Positions 10,401 to 20,124 of a stretch of 64,000 nt of DNA are shown piece by piece (positions within the stretch are counted from its first letter, which is position 1; each line of letters starts with the position of its first letter). The notes below the pieces were generated by a model. It did not search any database, had not been told where the DNA came from, and saw only the letters and a program-made list of their open reading frames with translations. The stretch is from Ephemerocybe angulata. Taxonomy: Eukaryota > Basidiomycota > Agaricomycetes > Agaricales > Psathyrellaceae. The stretch is taken from assembly GCA_013368325.1 (NCBI GenBank), contig JAACJK010000168.1, positions 62,001 to 126,000 on the forward strand, in the 5' to 3' direction. The translations under genes were made by a program, and so were the position numbers.

Positions 10401-11427
10401 CTCCAACTTCATGACAGATCTACTTCTTCTTCTGGGAATAAAGCACAACCGATCCACTGCATTCCACCCACAAACCGATGGACAAACCGAGCGTATCAAC
10501 CAAGAGCTTGAACAGTACCTCCGACTCTTCATCAGCGAACGACAGGATGATTGGGCAGAATGGCTTCCATTAGCAGTCTTCTCGTACAACGACAAGGTCC
10601 ACTCTGCAACAGGCTACTCCCCATTCTTCCTCAACTCCGGACAACACCCTTGGAAAGGAAAAGAAGCCCGGACACGAGTAAAGTCAGAGCCTGCGCAACA
10701 GTTTGCCGAGCGAATGAAGCAAGTACATGAGGATGCCCGTTCCAGCCTCAAGGCAGCAGCTGAGAAAATGAAGGAGAACTACGACCGACATCGCCGAGAT
10801 GCCATAGACTACAAACCTGGTGACAAGGTTTACCTCGAAGGAACCAACATCTCGATCACTCGTCCTTCTCGGAAACTCTCGGATAAACGTTATGGTCCAT
10901 TCCCCATTGTCAAGAAGATCGGGCAATCTGCTTATCAACTCCAACTCCCTCCGAAATGGAAATCCATCCACCCTGTCTTTAACGAATCACTCCTAACTCC
11001 GTTCAAAAAGCCTGAATTCCCCTCTCAACAAAAACCACCGCCACCACCACCTGTTGATGAAATGGAGGAACGATACGAAGTTGAAGCTATCCACGACTCA
11101 AAGTTCATCAGAGGGAAGCTCCATTACCTCGTTGAGTGGGCTGGATACCCTGAGGAAGAACGAACATGGGAACCGGAACGGAATGTTGATAACGCAGCGG
11201 ACGCTGTAGCTGACTTCCACCGAAAACACCCGAGTGCACCAAGACGGATCCAACCACACCAACTCCGCTTTATCCCCTACGAGAACCTTACCGAGAACAA
11301 GAGAGCGATCTTTGACTGGACAGATGGGAAACTGAAGGAAATCCGACACTACCGAGCGAGGGGGAGAGAGCCTGAAATCGTCGAGGACGACGAAGCTAAA
11401 GGGGGGGTGATGTTACGACCTGGATGA
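7480..11427 (+). CDS. Gypsy-A Pol with chromodomain
   Basis: 1315 residues, uninterrupted. Order: protease with IDCGSTGSC (D131). RT with IYMDDILIF (YMDD near 485). RNase H with ECDASDFAIGAIL (about 630). H2C2 zinc domain (about 836-872, ending CEACQRTK). Integrase core with D in SIDMIGPL (about 907), D in SDRGTQF (about 966) and E in TERINQE (about 1003). C-terminal chromodomain (about 1194-1250, IHDSKFIRGKLHYLVEWAGY then EERTWEPE). The RT-before-integrase order and chromodomain mark a Metaviridae-type Gypsy chromovirus, whose chromodomain may steer insertion to marked chromatin. The stop is inside the 3' LTR. Confidence 0.95.
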   Translation: MDSQILIPDVICPIPNKLYFDEESENQGRFKGKKGKPGTAEWVAQRLDDSPDRAVGLLLAWTHHKKVREVGDELVAKLRKLTDTEVVEALDSLATPKQYIRSLRTDRQLTANIVASTRDDKRSFSIEGLIDCGSTGSCIDAAFVKEEGINTRQLPLPIPVYNADGSPNNNGPITEVVELFIKIKDHTERIELAVSNLDKSKIFLGMDWLEKHNPSIDWQKKEILFNRCPLECTPLITGDPESDEIKWEEIEVGDRLLAIDIQGEIKIRAFQTTASKIAETKHKATKERTFEEAVPKCYHGFKDVFSKEAFDELPPRRAWDHAIELIPGAEVMDSRIYLLNPEEQRQLDAFLEENLKSGRIRPSKSPMGAPLFFVKKKDGTLRPVQDYRWLNEITITNRYPLPLIQELIDKLRGARYYSKIDIRWGFNNVRIKEGDEWKAAFRTNRGLFEPLVMFFGLKNSPATFQTMMNALFRDLINDGHVVIYMDDILIFTNTLEEHRKLVTKVLERLRRYKLFAKPDKCSFEQTEVEYLGVIVSHNKVRMDPEKVKAVRDWPAPTSVKGVQQFLGFANFYRRFIEGFGGLARPLSGLTGKKEWEWGKEQEEAFKEIKRRITTAPVLTMPNDKGKFRIECDASDFAIGAILLQQQLDGKWKPIAFLSHALNPTERNYEIYDKELLAIMTALSEWRQYLLGAEEIFECHTDHKNLSYFRKPQKLNRRQARWTTEMQDYNFTLHHRPGRTMTKADALSRRDGYNKGERDNENVTVLKSEWFRALSIETDQDVMRRILKVCRNRDKSVEKALSQKEDGWEETEDGIITWKGRIYVPVDKKLREEIIRQHHDAPTAGHPGQYKTRELITRNYWWPKIQDSIRRYVEGCEACQRTKPKRTSPAAPLVPNEIPSRPWEIISIDMIGPLPESNGSNAILVIVDRFSKKIEAIPTTTELTSKGVAELYRDYVFRHHGLPQKVISDRGTQFVSNFMTDLLLLLGIKHNRSTAFHPQTDGQTERINQELEQYLRLFISERQDDWAEWLPLAVFSYNDKVHSATGYSPFFLNSGQHPWKGKEARTRVKSEPAQQFAERMKQVHEDARSSLKAAAEKMKENYDRHRRDAIDYKPGDKVYLEGTNISITRPSRKLSDKRYGPFPIVKKIGQSAYQLQLPPKWKSIHPVFNESLLTPFKKPEFPSQQKPPPPPPVDEMEERYEVEAIHDSKFIRGKLHYLVEWAGYPEEERTWEPERNVDNAADAVADFHRKHPSAPRRIQPHQLRFIPYENLTENKRAIFDWTDGKLKEIRHYRARGREPEIVEDDEAKGGVMLRPG

Positions 11428-11905
11428 TCTATTTATTCTTTTCCTTTTCCTTTTCTTTTTCTTTATTTCTTATCTTTCATTTCTCTACCTTTCTATTATT
11501 ACAAGACGTGTCTCGATCACATGACACAGCACGTGCGATCACATGCACAGGTCACCTGTTACATCACGGGACCAGCACAGCATCAGTCAGCACCTCAGTC
11601 AGCATGACATCATATGCACAGCACTCACACAGCTCTTCGACTCATACACGGTCATTTCTTACATAGCGTTCCACAGCTTCTGCACAGTATGTACAGCCTC
11701 GTATAGCCATAGTCACGTCACGGTCACGAAGCATAGCAGTATATAACCTAGGTAGACCTCACTGTATTTCCCCAGTCTTTAGCTGGTCAATATCACGGCC
11801 TTGTCTACAAGTCTCTCGCCTTGATTCTCTCACTTCTTCTCTCTCTCTCTCGTCTTCTGTCCTAAGTTAGGGTTAGCAGCGCACCAGACTGGTCGTTCGC
11901 TGACA
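11411..11905 (+). repeat. Gypsy-A copy 1, 3' LTR
   Basis: 495 bp and apparently identical to the 5' LTR. The pol stop codon lies 17 bases inside this LTR. The purine tract AAAGGGGGGGTGA directly precedes it. Confidence 0.93.
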
Positions 11906-11910
11906 CAGGT

Positions 11911-14900
11911 GCAACCTCACATATGACGCCGCACCGCGACTGGATCCGGAACATGGTTCCGGTGAAGGTCCCCATCTCACTCGCCAACGACGAGGTGGTC
12001 TGGGCTACAGGGCAGGGGCAAGTGTGGTATACGCCGGTCATACACGGAAAGACCGGAGAGACTTTGATATTCGATGATGTACTATATGTTCCTACTCTGC
12101 GCAACAATCTCTTCTCTATCCTCTACGTTGTTAAGAAGAAAAAGATGCGAGTTGTCATTGAAGGCGACTCCCTCGAATTCTTTAAAAATGGCAAGCTTCT
12201 AGTCACAGCTACCATTCGCGGATGCACAGGATCCTTAGATGGGTCCACGCTCACGCGCGACGACACGATGGCCGCATTTGCGACTAGAGTTGAGAAGGAA
12301 CTACTGCACCAGCGATTAGGGCACATCGGCAAGGACAGACTGGATACTCTACTTCATCATGACCTCGCCACTGGCGTCTTGGTACACGAGGAATCATCGC
12401 TCCAGGATATCTGTGAGCACTGCATAGCTGGGAAGCAACATCGGGATCCATTCCCTCATCTATCGGAGCATCGCTCCACCGAGCTCCTAGGACGTATCCA
12501 CTCGGATGTCCATGGACCTCTCAGCACCCAGACACCTGTCGGGTACCAGTACTGGATCGTCTTCATTGATGACCACTCACGATTCAAGAAGGTTTACCTA
12601 TTGAAGCGCAAGAGCGACGCCTTCCAGGCCTTCAAAGACTTCGTTGCTGAAGTAGAACGAAAGCACGGAGTCAAGGTCAAGGAGCTCCGCGATGACAAAG
12701 GAGGAGAATACATTGGCAAGAACTTCGAGTCTTGGTGCACAGAACGTGGGATCACACGCCAGCACACCGTCAAGGCTACGCCTCAGCAAAATGGTGTTAG
12801 CGAACGTCTGAACCGCACCCTCGCTGAAGGCGTAATCGCCATGCTCAACCAGGCATCTCTCCCTATGATGTTCTGGGGCGCTGCTGTCCTCTACTACACC
12901 GAGATCCTCAACGCCACCCCCTCCTCTGTGCTTTCAAACACGACCTCCTATGAAGTTTGGCACAAATCCAAGCCTGATATCTCCATGTTCCGAGTCTTTG
13001 GCTGCCGTGCATTCGTAAACATCACACGAAAAGACCGCACCAACCTCCAACCACATGCAGAACTCTGTATCTTTATTGGTTTCGAACCAGGATACAAGGG
13101 CTGGAAGTGCTACAACCCAAGCACGAAGAAAGTCGTCATATCACGCGACATCATCTTCGACGAGAAATCCTTCCCAGGACTATCGACCAAAGCCAATCCA
13201 CAGGTTCAGGTACCTGTCGGCATTCGGGACATATGGCCAGACGCTGCTAATGATCCTACACCACTACCTGCTAAGCCACCCGTAGTTCTCCCATCTCCTC
13301 CACCTCCTCCTAATCATCGCAATGACGATTCCGATGAGAGTGATAGTGATGACGATGGAGAGAACCCAGCGGTGCGCACTCCCAAACGACCTGCACAAGG
13401 CTCCGCGCCTAAAGCAGACACACGTCGACCAGAGTATCATCCCTCTACTCCTCCTAGTCCAACACGCCAAACCCAAACCAAACTTGCCATACCCGAATCT
13501 CCCTTCACGCCTCCGTCCCCTGAAATTGGTCCTATACCTGCTCCTGCTTTCCCCGATCCTCCTCCTCAGCCCTCGTTCATTCCACGTCCTGTCGGTGCAC
13601 CTCCCTTGGTGTCGCAGAGCACACGTCCTGTTCGTGCCTCCACCAGAGCATTGACAGACTTCCAGCTGCTCCATGGGATGCAACGACGAGGCACTCAACC
13701 ACACGCTCGACGTCAAGGGGGTGATGTGGTGGCAGATCGAGGGGGTGACAACAGAAACAATCCGCCACCTATTCAGGAGGAAAACTTGGCCGAGATACCA
13801 CCACTCGTTGCCGAGGATTTTCAGGCAGGAGATGATGATGTTGATATGGAACAAGCCCTACGAGCTACTCCCATCTTCGATTCAATTCGGACCATGTACG
13901 ACCTCCCACTCGACGTCTTTTGTAACGACGTGGGCACATCTATGGCCTACTACATGGCATATGATAGGTTGCAGGCGGCAGTGCAGACAGCATTTGGAGC
14001 AGCCACACGACCTCATGACTCACCACAGACACCCGAACAAGCCTTCAATGGCCCGGATGGCGAATTCTGGCTCGCAGCTGCCCAAGCAGAGATTGACGCT
14101 CTCATTGCGAATGGCACCTGGGACTTGGTCGAGCTTCCGGAAGGGAGAAAGGTAGTCGGCTCGCGCTGGGTCTTCCTCATCAAACGCAAGGAAGATGGCA
14201 CCATCGATCGGTACAAGGCACGACTTGTGGCAAAGGGGTACTCGCAGATCCCTGGACAGGACTACGATCAAACCTGGGCACCAACAGCTCGCCTTACCTC
14301 CCTTCGCACAGCCCTCGCCAAGGCTGCCATGAACGGTGACTTCATCGAGTCTATCGACATCGACAACGCCTATCTCAATGGCAAGATCGAAGACGACTAC
14401 GAGGTCTACATGAAGCAGGCTCCTGGTTTTGAGGTTAAAGGCCCAGATGGAAAGGTGTGGGTATGTCGCCTGAATAAAGGCCTCTATGGTCTAAAGCAGA
14501 GCGGCAGACTTTGGTACCAGGTACTGGCAAAGGAGTTGGAAGCTCTAGGGTTCGTCCAAATCAAGTCGGATCCGAGCATCTACACTTGGGAGAAGGACGA
14601 CATTCGGATCACTCTCCCTGTCTTCGTCGACGACATCACTATCATGTCACCAAGCCAGGAGAAGATCAAGTGGCTGAAGGACTCACTCCGTAAGGTCTTC
14701 ACACTGAAGGACCTTGGCCCAACCACCTATCTCCTTGGCATCAAGGTCGAATATGACCAACCCAATCGCATCCTTCGACTATCCCAGACCCAGTACATCC
14801 TCGACATGCTCAAATGCTTCAACATGGAAGACTGCTACCCGGTATCCACCCCAATGGATCCAGGAAGTGGCTCTCGACTCACGAAGTATGTTCCTGCTCC

Positions 14901-15600
14901 GGGCGACACTGAAACCATGAAGGGTGTCCCATACATGAACGCGGTTGGCGCCCTAATGTACCTTGCTGTTGCAACCCGACCAGATATCGCATATGCCGTC
15001 GCCAAGCTCGCTCAGTACAACTCCAATCCTGGACCCATCCACTGGAAAGCGGTTAAGCACGTCTTCCGCTATCTAAAGGGCACCATGGATCTCAAGCTGA
15101 CTTATCGCAACGACGGAGGCGAGATGTCCTCAGAGCTCTTCCAAGCCTACAGCGATGCTGACCATGCTGGGTGCCTTGACACTCGGCGCTCAACCTCTGG
15201 CTTCGTCATCAAGATAGGCTCTGGAGCAGTTAGCTGGTCCGCGAAGAAGCAGACGATTGTTGCTGACTCATCTACTGAGGCAGAATATGTCGCTGCTTCG
15301 AGTGCAGGCAGAGATATCATCTGGATGAGGACACTGTTGGGCAAACTCGGCTACAACGTACAAGGACCCTCACCTCTCATGGTCGACAACCAGTCAGCTC
15401 TTAGAGTGCTCAAGAACCCAGAGAACCATGGACGCATGAAGCACATCGACATCAAGATGCACTGGATCCGAGACGCTATCAAGCGAGGCGACATTACTGT
15501 TCATTTTCTCCCTACTGGCGACATGATCGCTGACATCTTCACCAAACCACTCCCCAAAGTCGCTATTCAGAAGCATCGACTTGCGCTTGGACTCGAATAG
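11911..15600 (+). CDS. Copia Pol (protease, integrase, RT, RNase H)
   Basis: Continues the frame of 4231-5229 from A-T-S-H-M-T of the protease. Order in the joined protein: GAG-pre-integrase zinc segment HQRLGHIG...CEHCIAGK (about 460-520). Integrase core with D in HSDVHGPL (about 529), D in RDDKGGEY (593) and E in NGVSERLN (626). An acidic and proline-rich linker. RT starting NGTWDLVELP (about 1066) with catalytic FVDD (1236). RNase H with SDADHAG (1411) and STEAEYVA, ending IADIFTKPLPK. All catalytic residues expected for Copia are present and no stop interrupts, so the polyprotein would be functional if the nested Gypsy were absent. The domain order integrase before RT identifies Copia rather than Gypsy. 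Confidence 0.93.
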   Translation, partial: ATSHMTPHRDWIRNMVPVKVPISLANDEVVWATGQGQVWYTPVIHGKTGETLIFDDVLYVPTLRNNLFSILYVVKKKKMRVVIEGDSLEFFKNGKLLVTATIRGCTGSLDGSTLTRDDTMAAFATRVEKELLHQRLGHIGKDRLDTLLHHDLATGVLVHEESSLQDICEHCIAGKQHRDPFPHLSEHRSTELLGRIHSDVHGPLSTQTPVGYQYWIVFIDDHSRFKKVYLLKRKSDAFQAFKDFVAEVERKHGVKVKELRDDKGGEYIGKNFESWCTERGITRQHTVKATPQQNGVSERLNRTLAEGVIAMLNQASLPMMFWGAAVLYYTEILNATPSSVLSNTTSYEVWHKSKPDISMFRVFGCRAFVNITRKDRTNLQPHAELCIFIGFEPGYKGWKCYNPSTKKVVISRDIIFDEKSFPGLSTKANPQVQVPVGIRDIWPDAANDPTPLPAKPPVVLPSPPPPPNHRNDDSDESDSDDDGENPAVRTPKRPAQGSAPKADTRRPEYHPSTPPSPTRQTQTKLAIPESPFTPPSPEIGPIPAPAFPDPPPQPSFIPRPVGAPPLVSQSTRPVRASTRALTDFQLLHGMQRRGTQPHARRQGGDVVADRGGDNRNNPPPIQEENLAEIPPLVAEDFQAGDDDVDMEQALRATPIFDSIRTMYDLPLDVFCNDVGTSMAYYMAYDRLQAAVQTAFGAATRPHDSPQTPEQAFNGPDGEFWLAAAQAEIDALIANGTWDLVELPEGRKVVGSRWVFLIKRKEDGTIDRYKARLVAKGYSQIPGQDYDQTWAPTARLTSLRTALAKAAMNGDFIESIDIDNAYLNGKIEDDYEVYMKQAPGFEVKGPDGKVWVCRLNKGLYGLKQSGRLWYQVLAKELEALGFVQIKSDPSIYTWEKDDIRITLPVFVDDITIMSPSQEKIKWLKDSLRKVFTLKDLGPTTYLLGIKVEYDQPNRILRLSQTQYILDMLKCFNMEDCYPVSTPMDPGSGSRLTKYVPAPGDTETMKGVPYMNAVGALMYLAVATRPDIAYAVAKLAQYNSNPGPIHWKAVKHVFRYLKGTMDLKLTYRNDGGEMSSELFQAYSDADHAGCLDTRRSTSGFVIKIGSGAVSWSAKKQTIVADSSTEAEYVAASSAGRDIIWMRTLLGKLGYNVQGPSPLMVDNQSALRVLKNPENHGRMKHIDIKMHWIRDAIKRGDITVHFLPTGDMIADIFTKPLPKVAIQKHRLALGLE

Positions 15601-15628
15601 GATTCAGAGACATCGCATTAAGGGGGTG

Positions 15629-15967
15629 TGTTAGAAGGCAATGCTTATGTTACCTTCATCATCATTTGATGCATAGCTTTTCGACACTTCTTTTATTTCA
15701 TCATTCTATCTGTCATTCTTTCATCATTCTATTCTATCAATCATTCCATCTATCATTCTATTGATGGTTGTCACTTTATTGTTCTATAGATAGATCGATC
15801 ATTGTTCTCATACAGTATATAGTCCACACTGTGAGCGGTTGAGTCCCCATCGAACTCTTCCCACTCACAGGTGCGTATCATGTATATCGTATAGTTATTA
15901 CAAGCCTAATCGAACTCTTCCCACTCACAGACGTGGTCAGAACTTATCCAAACTTAACAGTTTGATA
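15629..15967 (+). repeat. Copia 3' LTR
   Basis: 339 bp and the same sequence as 3662-4000 apart from three substitutions. It follows the stop codon of the polyprotein by 28 bp and the purine tract directly. The target duplication CTATG lies just outside it. Confidence 0.92.
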
Positions 15968-15991
15968 CTATGTGCTTAATGTCTTCGCTAG

Positions 15992-16195
15992 ATCATCCGG
16001 GGCTAGCTCCCTCCGTTTTGCACTTTGGTGCTAATGGGCGAATCAATTCTGATGTTGAGACGCCAGGCTCGGATGCCTACCATGAATCATGCTCCTCACC
16101 TCAATGCTCTTCGGACCCATCGTCATCAGTTTTACCACAACAGACATGTGTTCCCGTAGATGGACGGCAAACGTGTTGTCGATTTTTGGCGTCTA
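15992..16195 (+). CDS. Helitron protein, second exon, part before Gypsy insertion
   Basis: Continues the Helitron gene after the intron in which the Copia sits. It encodes DHPGLAPSVLHFGANGRI and a serine and cysteine rich linker, reaching RFLAS at the Gypsy insertion point. Joined to 31685 (removing one GTCTA repeat) the frame continues CDHGVFASPFSNDVAQL without a break. No known domain was recognised in this part. Confidence 0.6.
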
Positions 16196-16690
16196 TGTCA
16201 GCGAACGACCGGTCTGGTGCGCTGCTAACCCTAACTTAGGACAGAAGACGAGAGAGAGAGAGAAGAGGCGAGAGAATCAAGGCGAGAGACTTGTAGACAA
16301 GGCCGTGATATTGACCAGCTAAAGACTGGGGAAATACAGTGAGATCTACCTAGGTTATATACTGCTATGCTTTGTGACCGTGATGTGACTATGGCTATAC
16401 GAGGCTGTACATACTGTGCAGAAGCTGTGAATGCTATGTAAGGAATGACCGTGTATGAGTCGAAGAGCTGTGCAAGTGCTGTGCATATGATGTCATGCTG
16501 ACTGAGGCGCTGACTGATGCTGTGCTGGTCCCGTGATGTAGCAGGTGACCTGTGCATGTGATCATACGTGCTGTGTCACGTGATCGAGACGCGTCTTGTA
16601 AATAATAGAAAAGTAGAGAAATGAAAGACGAGAAATAAAGGGAAAAGAAAAGAAAAGGAAAAGAATAAATAGATCATCCAGGTCGTAACA
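16196..16690 (-). repeat. Gypsy-A copy 2, 3' LTR
   Basis: 495 bp, reverse complement of the Gypsy-A LTR. The adjoining TCACCCCCCCTTT is the purine tract of the minus strand. Confidence 0.93.
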
Positions 16691-16991
16691 TCACCCCCCC
16701 TTTAGCTTCGTCGTCCTCGACGATTTCAGCCTCTCTCCCCCTCGTTCGGTAGTGTCGGACTTCTTTCAGTTTCCCATCTGTCCAGTCAAAGATCGCTCTC
16801 TTGTTCTCGGTAAGGTTCTCGTAGGGGATAAAGCGGAGTTGGTGTGGTTGGATCCGTCTTGGTGCACTCGGGTGTTTTCGGTGGACGTCAGCTATAGCGT
16901 TTGCTGTGTTATCAACGTTCCGTTCCGGTTCCCATGTTCGTTCTTCCTCAGGGTATCCAGCCCACTCCACGAGGTAATGGAGCTTCCGGGC

Positions 16992-17503
16992 TAGTGCCTT
17001 ACAGGCCCAGGCCCGGCCCAAAAGCCGCGGCTAAGGCCCGGCTTCGGGCGGCCAAGGCCCACCGAAATCGTGGGCCCAGCCTTGAGCCCCCAAAGTGGTC
17101 GGGCCGGCTCGGCTCACGGCTTAGGCCGTGGCTTTTCTATATGATTTTTTTCTAATGAAATTCGTTCTAGGTCACTAAATATTTGTATTGAACTACTACA
17201 CGTGTTAGTACAGTGCTCCGAAATAATTTTTCCGTTCAAAATGAGCCTTTGCAATGGCCGGGAATTGAACCGAGGGCCTTGTCGACATATTTCGGACCAT
17301 TCAACCACTGCACCAAGGTGCCATATGGTCTGTTAGGGTCAGCCAAGGCCTAAGCCGCGGCTTTTTGGCGCGCGGAATTTTGGGCCGGGCCCTGAGCCCA
17401 GCCCGGCCTTACTGCCAAATTGAGTAAGGCCCGGCTCGGCTTGGCCTGTAAGGGCCCGGCTTGGCCCGGCTCGCGGCTTTGAGCCCGAGCCTGTAAGGCA
17501 CTA
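16992..17503 (-). mobile_element. hAT-like MITE 1 with tRNA-like core
   Basis: 512 bp with terminal inverted repeats TAGTGCCTTACAGGC (start) and its complement (end). The right flank repeats AGCTTCC of the Gypsy target; the left flank has the same bases plus GGGC, so the duplication is slightly altered. The arms are GGCCCGGC-rich and the middle is AT-rich. On the minus strand at 17320-17250 lies a tRNA-like stretch with an A-box-like TGGTGCAGTGGTT and a B-box-like GGTTCAATTCC. TIRs starting TAG and an 8-bp duplication in its sister copy suggest the hAT superfamily. It has no coding capacity. Confidence 0.85.
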
Positions 17504-17527
17504 AGCTTCCCTCTGATGAACTTTGAG

Positions 17528-18030
17528 TAGTGCCTTACAGGCCCAGGCCCGGCCCAAAAGCCGCGGCTAAGGCCCGGCTTTGGGCGGCCAAGGCCCACCG
17601 AAATCCTGGGCCAAGCCTTGACCCCCCAAATTGGTCGGGCCCGGCTCGGCTCACGGCTTAGGCCGCGGCTTTTGTATACAATTTTTTTCTAATGAATTTC
17701 GGTCAGGTTCAGTAATTTTTTGTATTGAATGTATAGTACTATTAGTGGGGTGGTCAGAAATACTTTCTATGTTCAAAATAATGCTTTGCAACGGTCAGGA
17801 ATCGAACCGAGAGCCTCACAGAGACATTTTCACGGTCACAACCACTGCACCATGAGGTCATATAATATATTATATCTACTCAAGGCCTAAGCCCCGGCTT
17901 TTTGGTCTGGGCCCGGCCTTGAGCCCAGCCCGGCCCTACTGCCAAATCGAGTAAGGCCCGGCTCGGCTTGGCCTGTAAGGGCCCGGCTAGGCCCGGCTCG
18001 CGGCTTTGAGCCCGAGCCTGTAAGGCACTA
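17528..18030 (-). mobile_element. hAT-like MITE 2 with tRNA-like core
   Basis: 503 bp, the same family as MITE 1, only 24 bp away. The TIRs TAGTGCCTTACAGGC are perfect and the 8-bp target duplication ACTTTGAG (17520-17527 and 18031-18038) is perfect. The minus strand at about 17855-17785 has the same A-box-like TGGTGCAGTGGTT and a canonical B-box GGTTCGATTCC. The two copies are clearly diverged from each other, so they arose from separate insertions rather than tandem duplication. Confidence 0.9.
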
Positions 18031-20124
18031 ACTTTGAGTCGTGGATGGCTTCAACTTCGTATCGTTCCTCCGTTTCGTCAACAGGTGGTGGTGGCGGTGG
18101 TTTCTGTTGAGAGGGGAATTCGGGTTTTTTGAACGGAGTTAGGAGTGATTCGTTAAAGATGGGGTGAATGGATTTCCACTTCGGAGGGAGTTGGAGTTGG
18201 TAAGCAGATTGCCCGATCTTCTTGACAATGGGGAATGGTCCGTAGCGTTTATCCGAGAGCTTCCGAGAAGGACGAGTAATTGAGATGTTGGTCCCTTCGA
18301 GGTAAACCTTGTCTCCCAGCTTGTAGTCTATGGCATCCCAGCGATGTCGGTCATAGTTCTCCTTCATTTTCTCAGCTGCTGCCTTGAGGCTAGAACGGGC
18401 ATCTTCGTGTACCTGCTTCATTCGTTCGGCAAACTGTTGTGCAGGTTCTGACTTTACACGTGTCCGGGCTTCTTTTCCTTTCCAAGGGTGCTGTCCAGAG
18501 TTGAGGAAGAATGGGGAATAGCCTGTTGCTGAGTGGACCTTGTCGTTGTATGAGAAGACTGCTAACGGGAGCCATTCTGCCCAATCATCCTGTCATTCGC
18601 TGATGAAGAGTCGGAGGTACTGTTCAAGCTCTTGGTTGATACGCTCGGTTTGTCCATCGGTTTGTGGGTGGAATGCAGTGGATCGGTTGTGCTTTATTCC
18701 CAGAAGAAGAAGTAGATCTGTCATGCAGTTGGAGACGAACTGGGTTCCTCGATCGCTGATGACCTTTTGGGGAAGACCGTGGTGTCGGAAAACATAGTCC
18801 CTGTATAGTTCGGCTACTCCTTTAGACGTCAGCTCGGTGGTTGTGGGTATAGCTTCGATCTTCTTGGAGAATCTGTCGACAATCACAAGTATGGCATTAC
18901 TCCCGTTGGACTCGGGTAGTGGTCCGATCATATCGATAGAGACGATTTCCCAGGGTCTGGACGGAATCTCGTTTGGGACCAATGGGGCTGCTGGGGAAGT
19001 GCGTTTGGGTTTCGTCCTTTGACAGGCTTCACATCCTTCTACGTATCGTCGGATTGAGTCCTGGATCTTGGGCCACCAGTAATTTCGCATGATGAGTTCT
19101 CGGGTTTTGTACTGTCCCGGGTGTCCGGCGGTGGGGGCGTCATGGTGCTGTCTGATGATTTCTTCCCGTAGCTTCTTGTCTACTGGTACGTAAATCCGTC
19201 CTTTCCAGGTGATGATGCCATCTTCCGTTTCTTCCCATCCATCTTCCTTCTGTGAGAGTGCTTTCTCTACCGACTTGTCCCTATTCCTGCACACCTTCAA
19301 GATCTGTCGCATAACGTCTTGGTCTGTTTCGATGGAGAGCACTCGGAACCACTCGGATTTCAGGACCGTGACGTTTTCGTTGTCTCGTTCTCCTTTGTTA
19401 TAGCCATCTCGTCTAGATAGGGCATCTGCCTTAGTCATGGTTCTCCCGGGTCGGTGATGGAGTGTGAAGTTGTAGTCTTGCATCTCGGTGGTCCACCTCG
19501 CTTGTCTCCGGTTGAGCTTCTGGGGTTTCCTAAAGTAGCTAAGGTTCTTGTGGTCTGTGTGACATTCGAAGATTTCCTCAGCTCCAAGCAGGTATTGTCT
19601 CCATTCAGATAGCGCAGTCATGATGGCGAGTAGCTCCTTATCGTAGATCTCGTAGTTCCGCTCCGTCGGGTTAAGGGCGTGGGACAAGAATGCAATTGGT
19701 TTCCATTTCCCATCTAGTTGTTGCTGCGATAGGATGGCACCGATGGCGAAATCTGATGCATCACATTCGATTCGGAATTTCCCTTTGTCGTTGGGCATGG
19801 TAAGTACAGGTGCCGTTGTGATTCTCCGTTTTATCTCCTTGAAGGCTTCCTCTTGCTCCTTTCCCCACTCCCATTCCTTCTTTCCCGTGAGTCCCGAGAG
19901 TGGTCTCGCTAGTCCTCCAAACCCTTCGATGAATCTTCGGTAGAAGTTGGCAAATCCCAAGAACTGCTGGACTCCTTTGACAGATGTTGGGGCTGGCCAG
20001 TCTCTGACGGCTTTGACCTTTTCTGGATCCATGCGAACCTTGTTGTGGGAGACGATGACTCCAAGGTACTCGACTTCCGTTTGTTCAAAGGAGCACTTGT
20101 CGGGTTTGGCAAATAGCTTGTATC

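Larger units (their letters stand above)
5230..11905 (+). mobile_element. Gypsy-A copy 1, intact chromovirus-type LTR retrotransposon
   Basis: Identical-looking 495-bp LTRs at 5230-5724 and 11411-11905 (TGTTACGACC...TTCGCTGACA), with target duplication CAGGT (5225-5229 and 11906-11910). Gag at 6293-7447 and pol at 7480-11427 are both open. The element is nested in the Copia protease coding sequence. I saw no difference between its LTRs, so it is the youngest insertion in the nest and is likely able to move. A primer-binding site was not identified with confidence. Confidence 0.95.
3662..15967 (+). mobile_element. Ty1/Copia LTR retrotransposon, intact apart from nested Gypsy
   Basis: LTRs of 339 bp at 3662-4000 and 15629-15967, starting TGTTAGAAGGC and ending CAGTTTGATA, with target duplication CTATG (3657-3661 and 15968-15972). 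I count three differences between the LTRs, so insertion is recent. A purine tract AAGGGGGTG (15620-15628) precedes the 3' LTR. The single gag-pol frame (4231-5229 then 11911-15600) is open throughout once the Gypsy at 5230-11905 and one CAGGT repeat are removed. The element is inserted inside a 49-bp intron of the Helitron gene, so it did not destroy that gene's coding frame. Confidence 0.93.
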
